From Saccharopolyspora erythraea NRRL 2338 (GTDB lineage: Bacteria; Actinomycetota; Actinomycetes; Mycobacteriales; Pseudonocardiaceae): a stretch of 64,000 bases of DNA. The stretch lies in NCBI RefSeq assembly GCF_000062885.1, contig NC_009142.1, forward strand, positions 4,329,584 through 4,393,583, in the 5' to 3' direction. Numbering within the stretch: position 1 is the first letter of the stretch; each line of letters opens with the position of its first letter. Of the stretch, positions 43,723 to 52,163 are shown one piece after another. The notes beneath the pieces are model-generated. The model was not told the origin of the DNA. It did no database searches and was given only the letters and a program-made list of their open reading frames with translations. The position numbers and the translations under genes are program-made.

Positions 43723-44394
43723 ATGGCCCGAGTCAAGAGCATCGGCGCACCGGCGGACGGCAGGTCGACCCGGTGGGCGCAACACCGGGAACGCAGGCGC
43801 GCGGAGTTCGTCGACGCCGCGATGCGCGCCGTCGAGCAGCACGGTCCCGACGTGCTCACCGAGCAGATCGCGACCGCGGCCGGGGTACCGCGCCCCAAGC
43901 TCTACCGGTACTTCGACGGCAAGGCCGACCTGCACCGGGCGGTCGCGGAGCGGGCCGTCGAGCTCTTCGACGCCGAACTCGAGCCGCTGTGGCACGCGGG
44001 CCTGCCACCGGTCGAGCTCGTGCGCGGCGTCGTCGGGCGTTCGCTGGACTGGATCGGCGAGCACGCCAACCTCTACCGGTACCTGCAACGCGACGTCGGC
44101 TCGACCGGCGTCTACGACAGGGGTCGCAGCGCGCTGCGCTCCCAGGTGATCAACGTCGTCACCGCCTACCGCGACGCCATCGGCGCGCCCGCGTACCGCA
44201 CCGACGCGCTCGCGGTGGGCCTGGTCGGGCTCGTCGAGGCGACCGTCGACCAGTGGCTGGCCGACCCGTCCGGCTTCGGCCGCGACGAGCTGACCGAGGA
44301 GCTGGTGCGGTGGATCTGGGCGATCCTGAGCGACCTCGCCCAGCGCCACGGCGTGCGGATCGATCCGGAGCAGGTCGTGATCGCCGGAAGTTAG
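43723..44394 (+). CDS. TetR-family regulator
   Basis: 223 residues. The HTH is FVDAAMRAVEQHGPDVLTEQ then IATAAGVPRPKLYRYFDGKA. The C-terminal domain (GRSLDWIGEHANLYRYLQRD, GLVGLVEATVDQWL) matches TetR proteins next to SDR/lipid genes. ATG 43723, or GTG 43720 directly before it. It likely represses the divergent SDR and possibly the downstream SDR, now a pseudogene. Confidence 0.9.
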   Translation: MARVKSIGAPADGRSTRWAQHRERRRAEFVDAAMRAVEQHGPDVLTEQIATAAGVPRPKLYRYFDGKADLHRAVAERAVELFDAELEPLWHAGLPPVELVRGVVGRSLDWIGEHANLYRYLQRDVGSTGVYDRGRSALRSQVINVVTAYRDAIGAPAYRTDALAVGLVGLVEATVDQWLADPSGFGRDELTEELVRWIWAILSDLAQRHGVRIDPEQVVIAGS

Positions 44395-44478
44395 TGGTAC
44401 GCCGCTGCTACGGTGCCCGTCATCGCCTGGCGCGGGCTTTCCGGCGCACGGCACCTCATCCGAGGCAGGTGGCAACGC

Positions 44479-45060
44479 ATGACCGGCTACTTAGTCACGG
44501 GCGCAACGGGATTTCCGGGCCGGAGGCTGGTGCGACGGCTCGTCCGGCGGCCGGACCGCGAGGTCGTGCACGTGCTCGTCCGCGAGCAGTCGCGGCACAG
44601 GGTCGCCGAACTCTTCGACGTCACCACGCAGGGTCTGCAGAGCCACGCCCCGCGCTTCTCGGCCTACCTGGCGTCCAAGGCGGCGCTGGAGGAGTTCGGC
44701 CGCGCGGCGGGGCTCGACGCCCTCTGCGACGGCATCACCTTCAGCTCGGTGCGCCTCCCGCTGGTACGGACCGACATGGCCGCCCAATGGCTGGCCCGCG
44801 ATGAGCCCGCGGGCGGCCGCCCAGCGGGTGATCCGCGCGGTCGAGAAGCGGCCGGAGACGGTAAACGTGACGCTGCCGACCTGCACGGCGGTTCAAATCG
44901 CCAGTGCGCTCGCGCCGAAGACGGCGCGCGCCGTCGCCCACCTCGTGGGTTCCAGGCCATGCGCGATTCGGCCCCCGAGGCGCGCGACCAGCCGCACCCG
45001 GGAGTGCTGCCCGCCGTGGCCGGCGCGCTGACCCGGCTGCTCTGGCGCAAGCTGACCTAA
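44479..45060 (+). pseudogene. Truncated two-domain SDR (acyl-reductase-like)
   Basis: It starts like the N-terminal extended-SDR domain of the roughly 650-residue actinobacterial two-domain reductases (MTGYLVTGATGFPGRRLVRR, then EVVHVLVREQSRHRVAELF). It jumps directly to the C-terminal SDR near its active site (LQSHAPRFSAYLASKAALEE with Tyr and Lys kept, ITFSSVRLPLVRTDM). After that the frame shifts to QRVIRAVEKRPETVNVTLP and LAPKTARAVAHLV, then shifts again to end ALTRLLWRK. An internal loss of some 350 codons plus two frame changes leave no working enzyme. Confidence 0.75.
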
Positions 45061-45064
45061 CCGG

Positions 45065-45733
45065 TCAGTCCGCCTTGTAGCGGCGCGCGAAGGCGGGGTT
45101 GTCGCCGAAGAGCTGCTTGACCCGCTCCGGGCTGGGCGTGACGAACACGCCCCTGGCCTCGACCAGGACGACATCGGGTTCGTCGGCGGTGGCGATCGTG
45201 GCCCGCGACCCGCCGCGGCCGTCGTCGGGGTCCACCCAGCCGGTGAGGCGCAGCGGCGTCCGCAACGGCACCGGACGCCGGTACCGCAACGACAGCTTCA
45301 CCGTCATCCCCGGCTTTCCGCTGGCCGCGTAGACGTGTCCGAGCAACTGGTCCAGCAGCATCGCGCTGACCCCGCCATGGGTGTAGCGCGGCGGCCCCTC
45401 GTAGGCGAGCCCGAGGGTGCAGGTACCGACGACCGTGCCGTCCTCGGCGACCTCCACCGACATCGGCGGTGAGAGCGGATTTCCCGTGCCCACCACCGGG
45501 TTGTACATCCGCCGGCCCGCACCGTCCACACTGGGCATCTCGTCCCTTGTGCGGGCCGCGGCCTCCAGCGGCGCGATGAGCTCGCGCGCCCGCTCGGCAA
45601 CCTGCCGCAGCGTCTCGGCGTCGACCTCGGTGGACACGGCGGCCTCGTTCAGCTCCCGCAGCACCGCGCCCAGCTCCCGCACCGCACGACGCCGTTCCCG
45701 CATCGCCAGGTCGTCGGCGGCCTCGACGCTCAC
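45065..45733 (-). CDS. Hotdog-fold thioesterase (PaaI-like)
   Basis: 222 residues. A helical N-terminus (LRQVAERARELIAPLEAAAR) precedes a hotdog domain: GTCTLGLAYEGPPRYTHGGV then SAMLLDQLLGHVYAASGKPG and VKLSLRYRRPVPLRTPLRLT. HGGVSAMLLDQ is the thioesterase helix motif. It hydrolyses an acyl-CoA. GTG 45733 overlaps the hydratase stop (GTGA) with GGAAGGG before it, so the two are coupled; the in-frame ATG 45745 is less likely. Confidence 0.87.
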   Translation of the reverse strand: MSVEAADDLAMRERRRAVRELGAVLRELNEAAVSTEVDAETLRQVAERARELIAPLEAAARTRDEMPSVDGAGRRMYNPVVGTGNPLSPPMSVEVAEDGTVVGTCTLGLAYEGPPRYTHGGVSAMLLDQLLGHVYAASGKPGMTVKLSLRYRRPVPLRTPLRLTGWVDPDDGRGGSRATIATADEPDVVLVEARGVFVTPSPERVKQLFGDNPAFARRYKAD

Positions 45734-46494
45734 TCGCCCTTCCAAACCGAACGGCGCTTCTCGGCGAAGGCCCGAGCGCCCTCCTGCGCGTCGGCGGAGG
45801 CGAAGACCGGCTCGGTGATCTCCAGCTGCGCGGCGAACGCCTCCTGGTCGGTCCAGCCGGCCGCGCCGGAGACGATCCGCTTGGTGGCGCGCACGGCCAG
45901 CGGGCCGTTGGCGGCGATCCGCGCCGCCAGCTCCCGCGCGCCCGCGAGGGCCTGTCCCGGTTCGGTGAGCACGTTGACCAGCCCGTGCGCGTGCGCGACC
46001 TCGGCCGTCAGCGGGTCGCCGGTCAGCGCGACCTCCATGGCGAGCTGGTAGGGCAGCGCCCGGGGCAGCCGCAGCAGGCCGCCGGCCGCGGCGACCAGCC
46101 CTCGCTTGACCTCCGGCAACCCGAACCTGGCGTCCCTGGCCGCGACGATCAGGTCCGCGCTCAGCGCCAGCTCGCAGCCACCGGCCAGCGCCCAGCCCTC
46201 GACCGCGGCGATGAGCGGCTTGGACGGCGGGCTCTGGGTGAGGCCGCCGAATCCGCGCCCGGGGATGGACGGGCGCTCGCCGCGGGCGAAGGCCTTCAGG
46301 TCCATTCCGGCGCTGAAGGTGCCCTCGGCACCGGTGAGGATGGCCAGCACCACGTCGGAGCGTTCCTCGATCTCGTCGACCGCCGCGGCCAGTCCCTCGG
46401 CGACCGAGAGGTCGACGGCGTTGCGGGCGTGCGGCCGGTTGATCGTGATCACGGCGATTCCGTCGCCGTACTCGGTCAGGACGCTCTCACCCAC
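45730..46494 (-). CDS. Enoyl-CoA hydratase/isomerase family protein
   Basis: 254 residues. Crotonase fold: GIAVITINRPHARNAVDLSV, LTGAEGTFSAGMDLKAFARG (first oxyanion loop), AAVEGWALAGGCELALSADL (second oxyanion loop), ARFGLPEVKRGLVAAAGGLL with the catalytic Glu. The C-terminal FAEKRRSVWKG is typical. It hydrates enoyl-CoA in fatty-acid or branched-chain breakdown. Coupled to the thioesterase. Confidence 0.92.
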   Translation of the reverse strand: MGESVLTEYGDGIAVITINRPHARNAVDLSVAEGLAAAVDEIEERSDVVLAILTGAEGTFSAGMDLKAFARGERPSIPGRGFGGLTQSPPSKPLIAAVEGWALAGGCELALSADLIVAARDARFGLPEVKRGLVAAAGGLLRLPRALPYQLAMEVALTGDPLTAEVAHAHGLVNVLTEPGQALAGARELAARIAANGPLAVRATKRIVSGAAGWTDQEAFAAQLEITEPVFASADAQEGARAFAEKRRSVWKGE

Positions 46495-46566
46495 GCTGTC
46501 TCCTCTGCGGTTCGGGCCGACGGGGCCCAGTCTGACGTGCTCGCCGAAAACAGTCCAGCTCGACTG

Positions 46567-47604
46567 TCATTGCACGGGGAACCATCTCGGCACCTCCTCG
46601 GCGCCGCGGCGCAGCCGCCCGCGCGACTCCAGCAGCACCAGGTGGGCCAGCGACTCGCGGACGGCCAGGCGCAGCAGGAACTCCGGCATCGTGTCGAACG
46701 GCCGCGACCACGTCAGCCTGGTGGTGATCTCCCAGCAGGTGCTGCCGGGAGCCTCCAGCACCGCCTTCTCGATCTCGGCGAGCCGCTCGTCGTGGTGTGC
46801 CATCAGGGCGTCGGTCCGCTCGCGCAGTCCGCGGAAGCGGTACTCGTGCGCGGGCAGCACCTCGTCGGCGTCGATCTCGCCCACCGAACGCAAGGACCGC
46901 AGGTAGGTGCCCAGTGGGTCGGCGAGCTGGCGCGGCTGGACCGAGATGTTCGGGCTGATCCTGGGCAGCACGTGGTCACCGGAGAGCAGCACGCCGGACC
47001 CGCGCTCGTGGAAGCAGAGGTGCCCCGGTGTGTGGCCGGGTGTCCACACCGCTCGAAGGTCCCAGCCCGGCAGGTCGACCACGTCGTGGTCCTCGATCAG
47101 GCGGTCCGGACCAGCGTGGCGGAAGCTCTGGATCCCGGGTGAGCCGACGGAGTAGCCGTGCACGACCGGGTCGGGCGCTCCGGTCGCCGCGAGCTGGGCG
47201 CGGCCATGCGCGACGACCGACTCCAGGCTCGCATCGTCGTGGCCGACCAGCGCGGCGTCGGCGGGATGCATGCCGATCCAGGCCCCGGATTTCTCCCGCA
47301 CCCGGCCCGCCAGCCCGAAGTGGTCCGGGTGGATGTGGGTGACCAGCACCGCGCGCACGTCGGCGACCTCGAACCCGGCGGTGCCGAGCCCGGCCACCAG
47401 CGCCTGCCACGCGTCCTCGCAGTCCCAACCGGCGTCCACAATGGCCACTCCGCCGGGCAGCTCCAGCGCGTAGACGAGCACGTAGCGCAGCGGGCTGCCG
47501 GGGATGGGCACCGGGATGGACCACAGCCCGTCGCGGACGCGCTCGACGGGCGGCATCACCCCCGCGACCCACGCCTCCCGTTGCCGGACGCCGGTCACTT
47601 CCAC
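46567..47604 (-). CDS. Metallo-beta-lactamase fold hydrolase
   Basis: 345 residues. The zinc motif VLVTHIHPDHFGLAGRVRE gives HxHxDH; more ligands lie in WTPGHTPGHLCFHE, LLSGDHVLPRISPNI and VLPAHEYRFRGL. The C-terminal winged-helix-like region (LRLAVRESLAHLVLLESRGR) is common in acyl-CoA-related MBL proteins of actinomycetes. GTG 47604 has AGAAGGGA about 10 bases before it. It is divergent from a LysR gene and precedes the hydratase, so all may serve acyl-CoA turnover. Confidence 0.87.
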   Translation of the reverse strand: MEVTGVRQREAWVAGVMPPVERVRDGLWSIPVPIPGSPLRYVLVYALELPGGVAIVDAGWDCEDAWQALVAGLGTAGFEVADVRAVLVTHIHPDHFGLAGRVREKSGAWIGMHPADAALVGHDDASLESVVAHGRAQLAATGAPDPVVHGYSVGSPGIQSFRHAGPDRLIEDHDVVDLPGWDLRAVWTPGHTPGHLCFHERGSGVLLSGDHVLPRISPNISVQPRQLADPLGTYLRSLRSVGEIDADEVLPAHEYRFRGLRERTDALMAHHDERLAEIEKAVLEAPGSTCWEITTRLTWSRPFDTMPEFLLRLAVRESLAHLVLLESRGRLRRGAEEVPRWFPVQ

Positions 47605-47748
47605 GATTCGCCAGTCCCTTCTGCCACCCTCGACCTCCCAATCCACCAGCTCCGGCGGCCGTTGGCAAAGATCGGCTGCCGCACGCACCGATAGCCGCCG
47701 CCTATGCGCGGATCGTCCGGCCGGAACCCGGCGGCTATCCTGCTCGGC

Positions 47749-48669
47749 GTGGACCTGCGGCTGGTGGAGTACTTCGTGGCCGTGATCGACCACGGCAGCG
47801 TGACCAGGGCCGCGCGCGAGCTGTACATCGCCCAGCCGTCGCTTTCGCAGGCCATTCGCAGCCTGGAGCGCCGACTCGGCGTGGAGCTGTTCCACCGCAC
47901 CGGGCGCAAGCTGGTGCTCACCCCCGACGGCGAGTCCTTCGTGGAACCGGCACGGCGAATCCTGCGCGACGTCGAGCGCGCGCGGGCCGCCGTCGACGAG
48001 GTCCGCACCACCGTGGCGGGCACCCTGGACATCGCGGCGCTGGCCACGCTCGCGGTGGACCCGCTGCCGGAACTGGCCGGCGAGTTCGGCCGCCGCCACC
48101 CCGGTGTGCTGCTCAACGTCATCGACCCCGGCGGGTCGGCGGCGGTGGTCGCCGAGGTGCGCCGGGGACGTGCCGAGCTGGGCCTGACCGACCTGTCCGT
48201 CCGGACCGAGACGCTGCGCTCGCTGCCGTTGCGCACCCAGGAGATCGTGCTGGTACTGCCGCCCGCGATGGCCGCGCGGCTGCCCGACCCGGTCCCGCTG
48301 TCGGCCATGGCCGACATCCCCCTGGTCATGGAGTTCGGCGACACCACCACCCGCGCCCTGGTGGACGACGCCGTCCGCTTCGTGGCGGTGGAATGCGCGC
48401 ACCGCCAAGCCATCTGGGAGCTGGTCTCCCACGGCGCCGGCGCGACCTTCCTGCCTCGCGACCTGGCCGAACGCGAACTGGACGGCGTGGTGCTGCGTTC
48501 CACGGAGCCCAGGCTGGAACGCAGCGTCGGCGTGCTGTTCCGGCCCGGGCCGCCGTCCCCGGCGGCCGAGGCGTTCCTCTCGCTCATCCGCGACCGGCCA
48601 GCTCCAGGAACGCCCGGCCCGCGGGCGAGAGCAGAGCGGGGTCGTACACCAGGCCGTAAGCGCGGTTGA
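47749..48669 (+). CDS. LysR-family regulator
   Basis: 306 residues. The N-terminal HTH reads RLVEYFVAVIDHGSVTRAAR then ELYIAQPSLSQAIRSLERRL, followed by a LysR effector domain. GTG 47749 lies 7 bases after TATCCT (47736-47741), so the message is probably leaderless. The basic C-terminal tail (ARAERGRTPGRKRG) is encoded in DNA that overlaps the 3' end of the opposing LysR gene by 86 bases. Likely targets: the divergent MBL/hydratase/thioesterase genes. Confidence 0.9.
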   Translation: MDLRLVEYFVAVIDHGSVTRAARELYIAQPSLSQAIRSLERRLGVELFHRTGRKLVLTPDGESFVEPARRILRDVERARAAVDEVRTTVAGTLDIAALATLAVDPLPELAGEFGRRHPGVLLNVIDPGGSAAVVAEVRRGRAELGLTDLSVRTETLRSLPLRTQEIVLVLPPAMAARLPDPVPLSAMADIPLVMEFGDTTTRALVDDAVRFVAVECAHRQAIWELVSHGAGATFLPRDLAERELDGVVLRSTEPRLERSVGVLFRPGPPSPAAEAFLSLIRDRPAPGTPGPRARAERGRTPGRKRG

Positions 48670-49456
48670 GCGGCGGGTCCACCGCCCGCACCACCGCACC
48701 GCGCGCGGCGGCGCGTTCGGCGACCGAGCGCTGCAGCATGGTCGCCCCGACGCCGGCCAGCACGAACGGCACCAGCGCCTCGCGGTGCTGCACGACCGCC
48801 GAGGCCCGCGTGCGGCGTCCCGCCGCGCTGAGCGCCCGCTCGATGTGGGTGCGCTGCGAGGCACCCCTGGGCACCGCGACCAGCGGGACGTCCGGAAGTT
48901 CGGCCAGCGGCAACGGGTCCTGCTCCGGCGCGTCGACTCCGGGCGGGAACACCAGCCAGTACTCGCGGCTGCCGAGCTCGCGAACCTCGAGCCCACCGCT
49001 GGACACCGGCAGGTGGCAGATCACCAGCTCGCAGTGCCCCTCCCGGATCAGCGCCGCGCACGCGTCCTCGTCGCTGAAGTCGCCGAGCCGCACCGACACG
49101 TTGGGGTAGCGCTGCCGGTAGGCGCCGACCAGGTGGGCGACCGGGTCGACGGCCAGCGCGGGCGCGGCGTAGACGTCGAGCCGTCCGCGCGGCAGGCCGT
49201 CGGCGTCGACCAGCGCGCCTTCCGCGGTGACCACGTCGCGCAGGATCTGCCTGGCCGGGCCGACGAAAGCCGCTCCAGCCGAGGTCAGCACCATGCCGCG
49301 GCCCGCGCGGTGGAACAGCTGCGCGCCGAGCTCCCGCTCCAGCGTGCGGATAGCCTGCGACACGGTGGGCTGGGCGAGCTGCAACGCGACGGCGGCGGCG
49401 TTGATCCCCCCGTGGTCCACGACCGCCAGGAAGTACTCGACCTGGTGCAGCTCCAC
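48584..49456 (-). CDS. LysR-family regulator, convergent and overlapping
   Basis: 290 residues. HTH: HQVEYFLAVVDHGGINAAAV then LQLAQPTVSQAIRTLERELG. GTG 49456 is 6 bases after TACAGT (minus strand, 49463-49468), again leaderless by position. It resembles the opposing LysR protein in its HTH, so the pair may come from an old inverted duplication. It is divided from the acyl-CoA dehydrogenase upstream by a 147-base gap. Confidence 0.9.
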   Translation of the reverse strand: MELHQVEYFLAVVDHGGINAAAVALQLAQPTVSQAIRTLERELGAQLFHRAGRGMVLTSAGAAFVGPARQILRDVVTAEGALVDADGLPRGRLDVYAAPALAVDPVAHLVGAYRQRYPNVSVRLGDFSDEDACAALIREGHCELVICHLPVSSGGLEVRELGSREYWLVFPPGVDAPEQDPLPLAELPDVPLVAVPRGASQRTHIERALSAAGRRTRASAVVQHREALVPFVLAGVGATMLQRSVAERAAARGAVVRAVDPPLNRAYGLVYDPALLSPAGRAFLELAGRG

Positions 49457-49603
49457 GCCGGAACTGTAGTCGGCACCGCGTGCGCGCGCTGTGCCGTGGA
49501 CCACTCCCGGCCTGCCGTCCCACTGTCTGGCTTCGATCTTTGGAGCACCGCAGCCGTTCCCCCCGCAACCGGAGCCGCTGCCCAGGGCGAAATCAAGAAC
49601 ACC

Positions 49604-50749
49604 TCACAGGCCGAGCGACTTGGCGACGATCGTTTTGAGCACCTCGGTGGTACCGCCGAAGATCCGCGTGACCCGCGCGTCGGCGTAGAGCCGGGCGATG
49701 CGGTACTCGCGGATGTAGCCGTATCCGCCGTGCAGTTGCAGGCACCGGTCGACGACCCGGGCCTGCAGCTCCGTGCAGAAGATCTTCACCTTGGCCGCGT
49801 CCGCGCCGCTCAGCGCGCCGTCGTCGTGTTCGCCGAGGGCGCGGTCCAGCAGCGCCCGTCCCGCCTCGATCTCGGTCGCGCATGCCGCGAGCTCGAACTT
49901 GGTGTTCTGGAAGGAACTCACCGGAGTCCCGAACGCCCTGCGTTCCCGGACGTACTCCAGAGTCGTCTCCAGCGCCGCCTCGGCCGCGGCCTGCGCCGCG
50001 ACGGCGATCGACAACCGCTCCTGCGGCAGGTTCCCGGTAAGGTATCCGAACGCCGCGCCCTCGGCGCCGAGGAGGTTGGCGGCGGGCACCCGGACGTCGG
50101 TGAACGACAGCTCCGCGGTGTCCTGGGCCTTGAGCCCCAGCTTGTCGAGGTTGCGCCCGCGCTCGAAGCCGGGCATGCCGCGCTCGACCACCAGCAGCGA
50201 CAGGCCGTCGCGGCGGTCGCCGCCGCGACCGGTGCGGGCCACGACCAGCACCAGGTCGGCGTTGATCCCTCCGGTGATGAACGTCTTGGCGCCGTTGAGG
50301 ACGTAGTCGCCACCTTCGCGGCGCGCCGTGGTGCTCATCCCGGCCAGGTCCGACCCGGTTCCCGGCTCGGTCATCGCGATCGAGCTCATGAGCTCGCCGC
50401 CGGCCAGGCCGGGCAACCAGCGCGCCTTCTGCTCCTCGTCGCCGTAGGCCAGGAAGTACGGCAGCACGACGTTCATGTGCACCGAGAGCCCGCCGAGCGA
50501 CACACCGGCACGGGCGGTCTCCTCGCTGACGATCGCGTTGTACTTGAAGCTCGTCGCGCCCCCTCCCCCGTACCGCTCGGGGACCTGCAGGCCGGGAATG
50601 CCGAGTTCGCCCAGTTTCACGAACACCTCGCGCGGGACGACGCCCGCCTGCTCCCAGTCCGGGAAGTGGTCCACGACCTCGCGGTTCAGGAAGTCCCGCA
50701 CCAGCTTGCGGAAGGCGTCGTGCTCCGGGCCGTAGGCCGTGCTGCGCAT
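49604..50749 (-). CDS. Acyl-CoA dehydrogenase
   Basis: 381 residues, normal length. FAD/acyl sites: SSIAMTEPGTGSDLAGMSTT, YVLNGAKTFITGGINADLVL, and the C-terminal LQLHGGYGYIREYRIARLYA with the region after it (RVTRIFGGTTEVLK). The catalytic Glu is expected in that C-terminal block. It oxidises an acyl-CoA to enoyl-CoA and passes electrons to ETF. ATG 50749 has GAGGGGG upstream. It follows the thiolase by 28 bases, so the two are co-transcribed. Confidence 0.93.
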   Translation of the reverse strand: MRSTAYGPEHDAFRKLVRDFLNREVVDHFPDWEQAGVVPREVFVKLGELGIPGLQVPERYGGGGATSFKYNAIVSEETARAGVSLGGLSVHMNVVLPYFLAYGDEEQKARWLPGLAGGELMSSIAMTEPGTGSDLAGMSTTARREGGDYVLNGAKTFITGGINADLVLVVARTGRGGDRRDGLSLLVVERGMPGFERGRNLDKLGLKAQDTAELSFTDVRVPAANLLGAEGAAFGYLTGNLPQERLSIAVAAQAAAEAALETTLEYVRERRAFGTPVSSFQNTKFELAACATEIEAGRALLDRALGEHDDGALSGADAAKVKIFCTELQARVVDRCLQLHGGYGYIREYRIARLYADARVTRIFGGTTEVLKTIVAKSLGL

Positions 50750-50777
50750 GGTTCCCCCTCGAAGATTCCGCCACCGG

Positions 50778-51905
50778 TCACAGCAGTTCGACGATGGTCG
50801 CGTTGGCCATGCCACCGCCTTCGCACATGGTCTGCAGGCCGTAGCGGATGCCGTTGTCGCGCATGTGGTGCACGAGCCGCGTCAGCAGGATCGCGCCGGA
50901 TCCGCCGAGCGGGTGGCCGACCGCGATCGCCCCGCCCAGCGGGTTCAGCCGCTCCGGGCGCGCGCCGGTCTCGGCCAGCCACGCCAGCGGCACCGGCGCG
51001 AACGCCTCGTTCACCTCGAACGCGCCGATGTCGTCGATGCCCAGCCCGGCCTTGCGCAGCGCCTTGGCGGTCGCCGGCCACGGCGCGGTCAGCATCATCA
51101 CCGGGTCGTCCCCGGCGAGCACGGCGGTGTGCACCCGCGCCACGGGCCGCAACCCGCGAGCGTGCTCGCTGGTCGTGATCAGCAACGCCCCGGCACCGTC
51201 GGAGATCTGCGAGGCATTGCCCGCGGTGATCACACCGTCCTCGCGGAAGGCCGTCGGGAGGACGGCGAGCTTGCTCATCGTCCCGCCGCGCCGCACGCCC
51301 TCGTCGGCGTCGAGGAGGCCGGGCAGCGGGGCGAGCTGACCGTCCAGGGCACCGGAGTCGATCGCCGCGGCGGCCTTCTCGTGCGAGGCGAGGGAGTACT
51401 CGTCGAGCTGTTGCCGCGACAGGCCCCACTTCGCGGCGATCATCTCCGCGCCGACCCCCTGGTTGAAGCCGTCGACGCCGAAGCGCTCCAGGACGCTCGG
51501 CGGCACCGGCCGGCCGTCCTGGCGCGCCGTGCCCATCGGCACCCGGCTCATCGACTCGACCCCGCCCGCCACCGCGAAGTCGTAGTGACCGGCGATCACC
51601 CCGGCGGCCGCCGCGTGCACCGCCTGCTGGCTCGACCCGCACTGCCGGTCGACGGTGGTGGCGGGCACCGACACCGGCCAGCCCGCCGCGAACACGGCGG
51701 TGCGTGCGATGTTGGCGGCCTGCTCCCCCGCCTGGCTCACGCAGCCCCAGACCACGTCGTCGACCTCGGCCGGGTCGAGGCCGGTCCGTTCGGCCAGGGC
51801 TCGCAACACGTGGGCGGAGAGCTCGGCCGGATGGACTCCGGCCAGCGCGCCGCGGCGCTTGCCCACCGGAGTGCGAACCGCGTCGACGATGACGGCGTCC
51901 CGCAT
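50778..51905 (-). CDS. Acetyl-CoA acetyltransferase / thiolase
   Basis: 375 residues. Nucleophile Cys in TTVDRQCGSSQQAVHAAAAG; FEVNEAFAPVPLAWLAETGA; the His in GGAIAVGHPLGGSGA; the second Cys in TMCEGGGMANATIVE. All catalytic residues are intact. It cleaves or forms 3-ketoacyl-CoA. With the acyl-CoA dehydrogenase and the nearby hydratase it makes most of a beta-oxidation route; a hydroxyacyl-CoA dehydrogenase is not obvious, though the SDR at 42810 could serve. ATG 51905 chosen at the conserved start. Confidence 0.94.
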   Translation of the reverse strand: MRDAVIVDAVRTPVGKRRGALAGVHPAELSAHVLRALAERTGLDPAEVDDVVWGCVSQAGEQAANIARTAVFAAGWPVSVPATTVDRQCGSSQQAVHAAAAGVIAGHYDFAVAGGVESMSRVPMGTARQDGRPVPPSVLERFGVDGFNQGVGAEMIAAKWGLSRQQLDEYSLASHEKAAAAIDSGALDGQLAPLPGLLDADEGVRRGGTMSKLAVLPTAFREDGVITAGNASQISDGAGALLITTSEHARGLRPVARVHTAVLAGDDPVMMLTAPWPATAKALRKAGLGIDDIGAFEVNEAFAPVPLAWLAETGARPERLNPLGGAIAVGHPLGGSGAILLTRLVHHMRDNGIRYGLQTMCEGGGMANATIVELL

Positions 51906-52090
51906 GCGCCTCTCCCGTTCTGCCGAGACCGGACCGCGACGGCCCTGCCCCGAATGAAGCACTCCCGGTCCCGCCGCGGCAAAGACCGGGTGCGCAACGC
52001 TGGAATAGGCGAGATCAATGCGCCGTCCGCGTGACGGCGCGCCTCAGCGGGCGAGCAGCCCGGACCCGGACGGCTCACCCGCTGGGCTGA

Positions 52091-52141
52091 TGCGAGAGAA
52101 AAGAACCCGGAGCCAGAGGGCGCCTGAGGTTCCACCACGCA
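52091..52141 (-). repeat. Dispersed palindromic element, copy B
   Basis: The 27-base core at 52107-52133 (minus strand) is identical to copy A at 22776-22802, and similarity extends several bases on both sides (GTGGTGGAACC here, GTGGCGGAACC in A; TTCTTTTC here, CTCCTTTTC in A). The outer bases TGCG/CGCA can pair, in place of GTGGG/CCCAC in A. It lies between the amidohydrolase and thiolase genes. Confidence 0.7.
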
Positions 52142-52163
52142 AAGAGAGTTCGAAGACGGGAAC

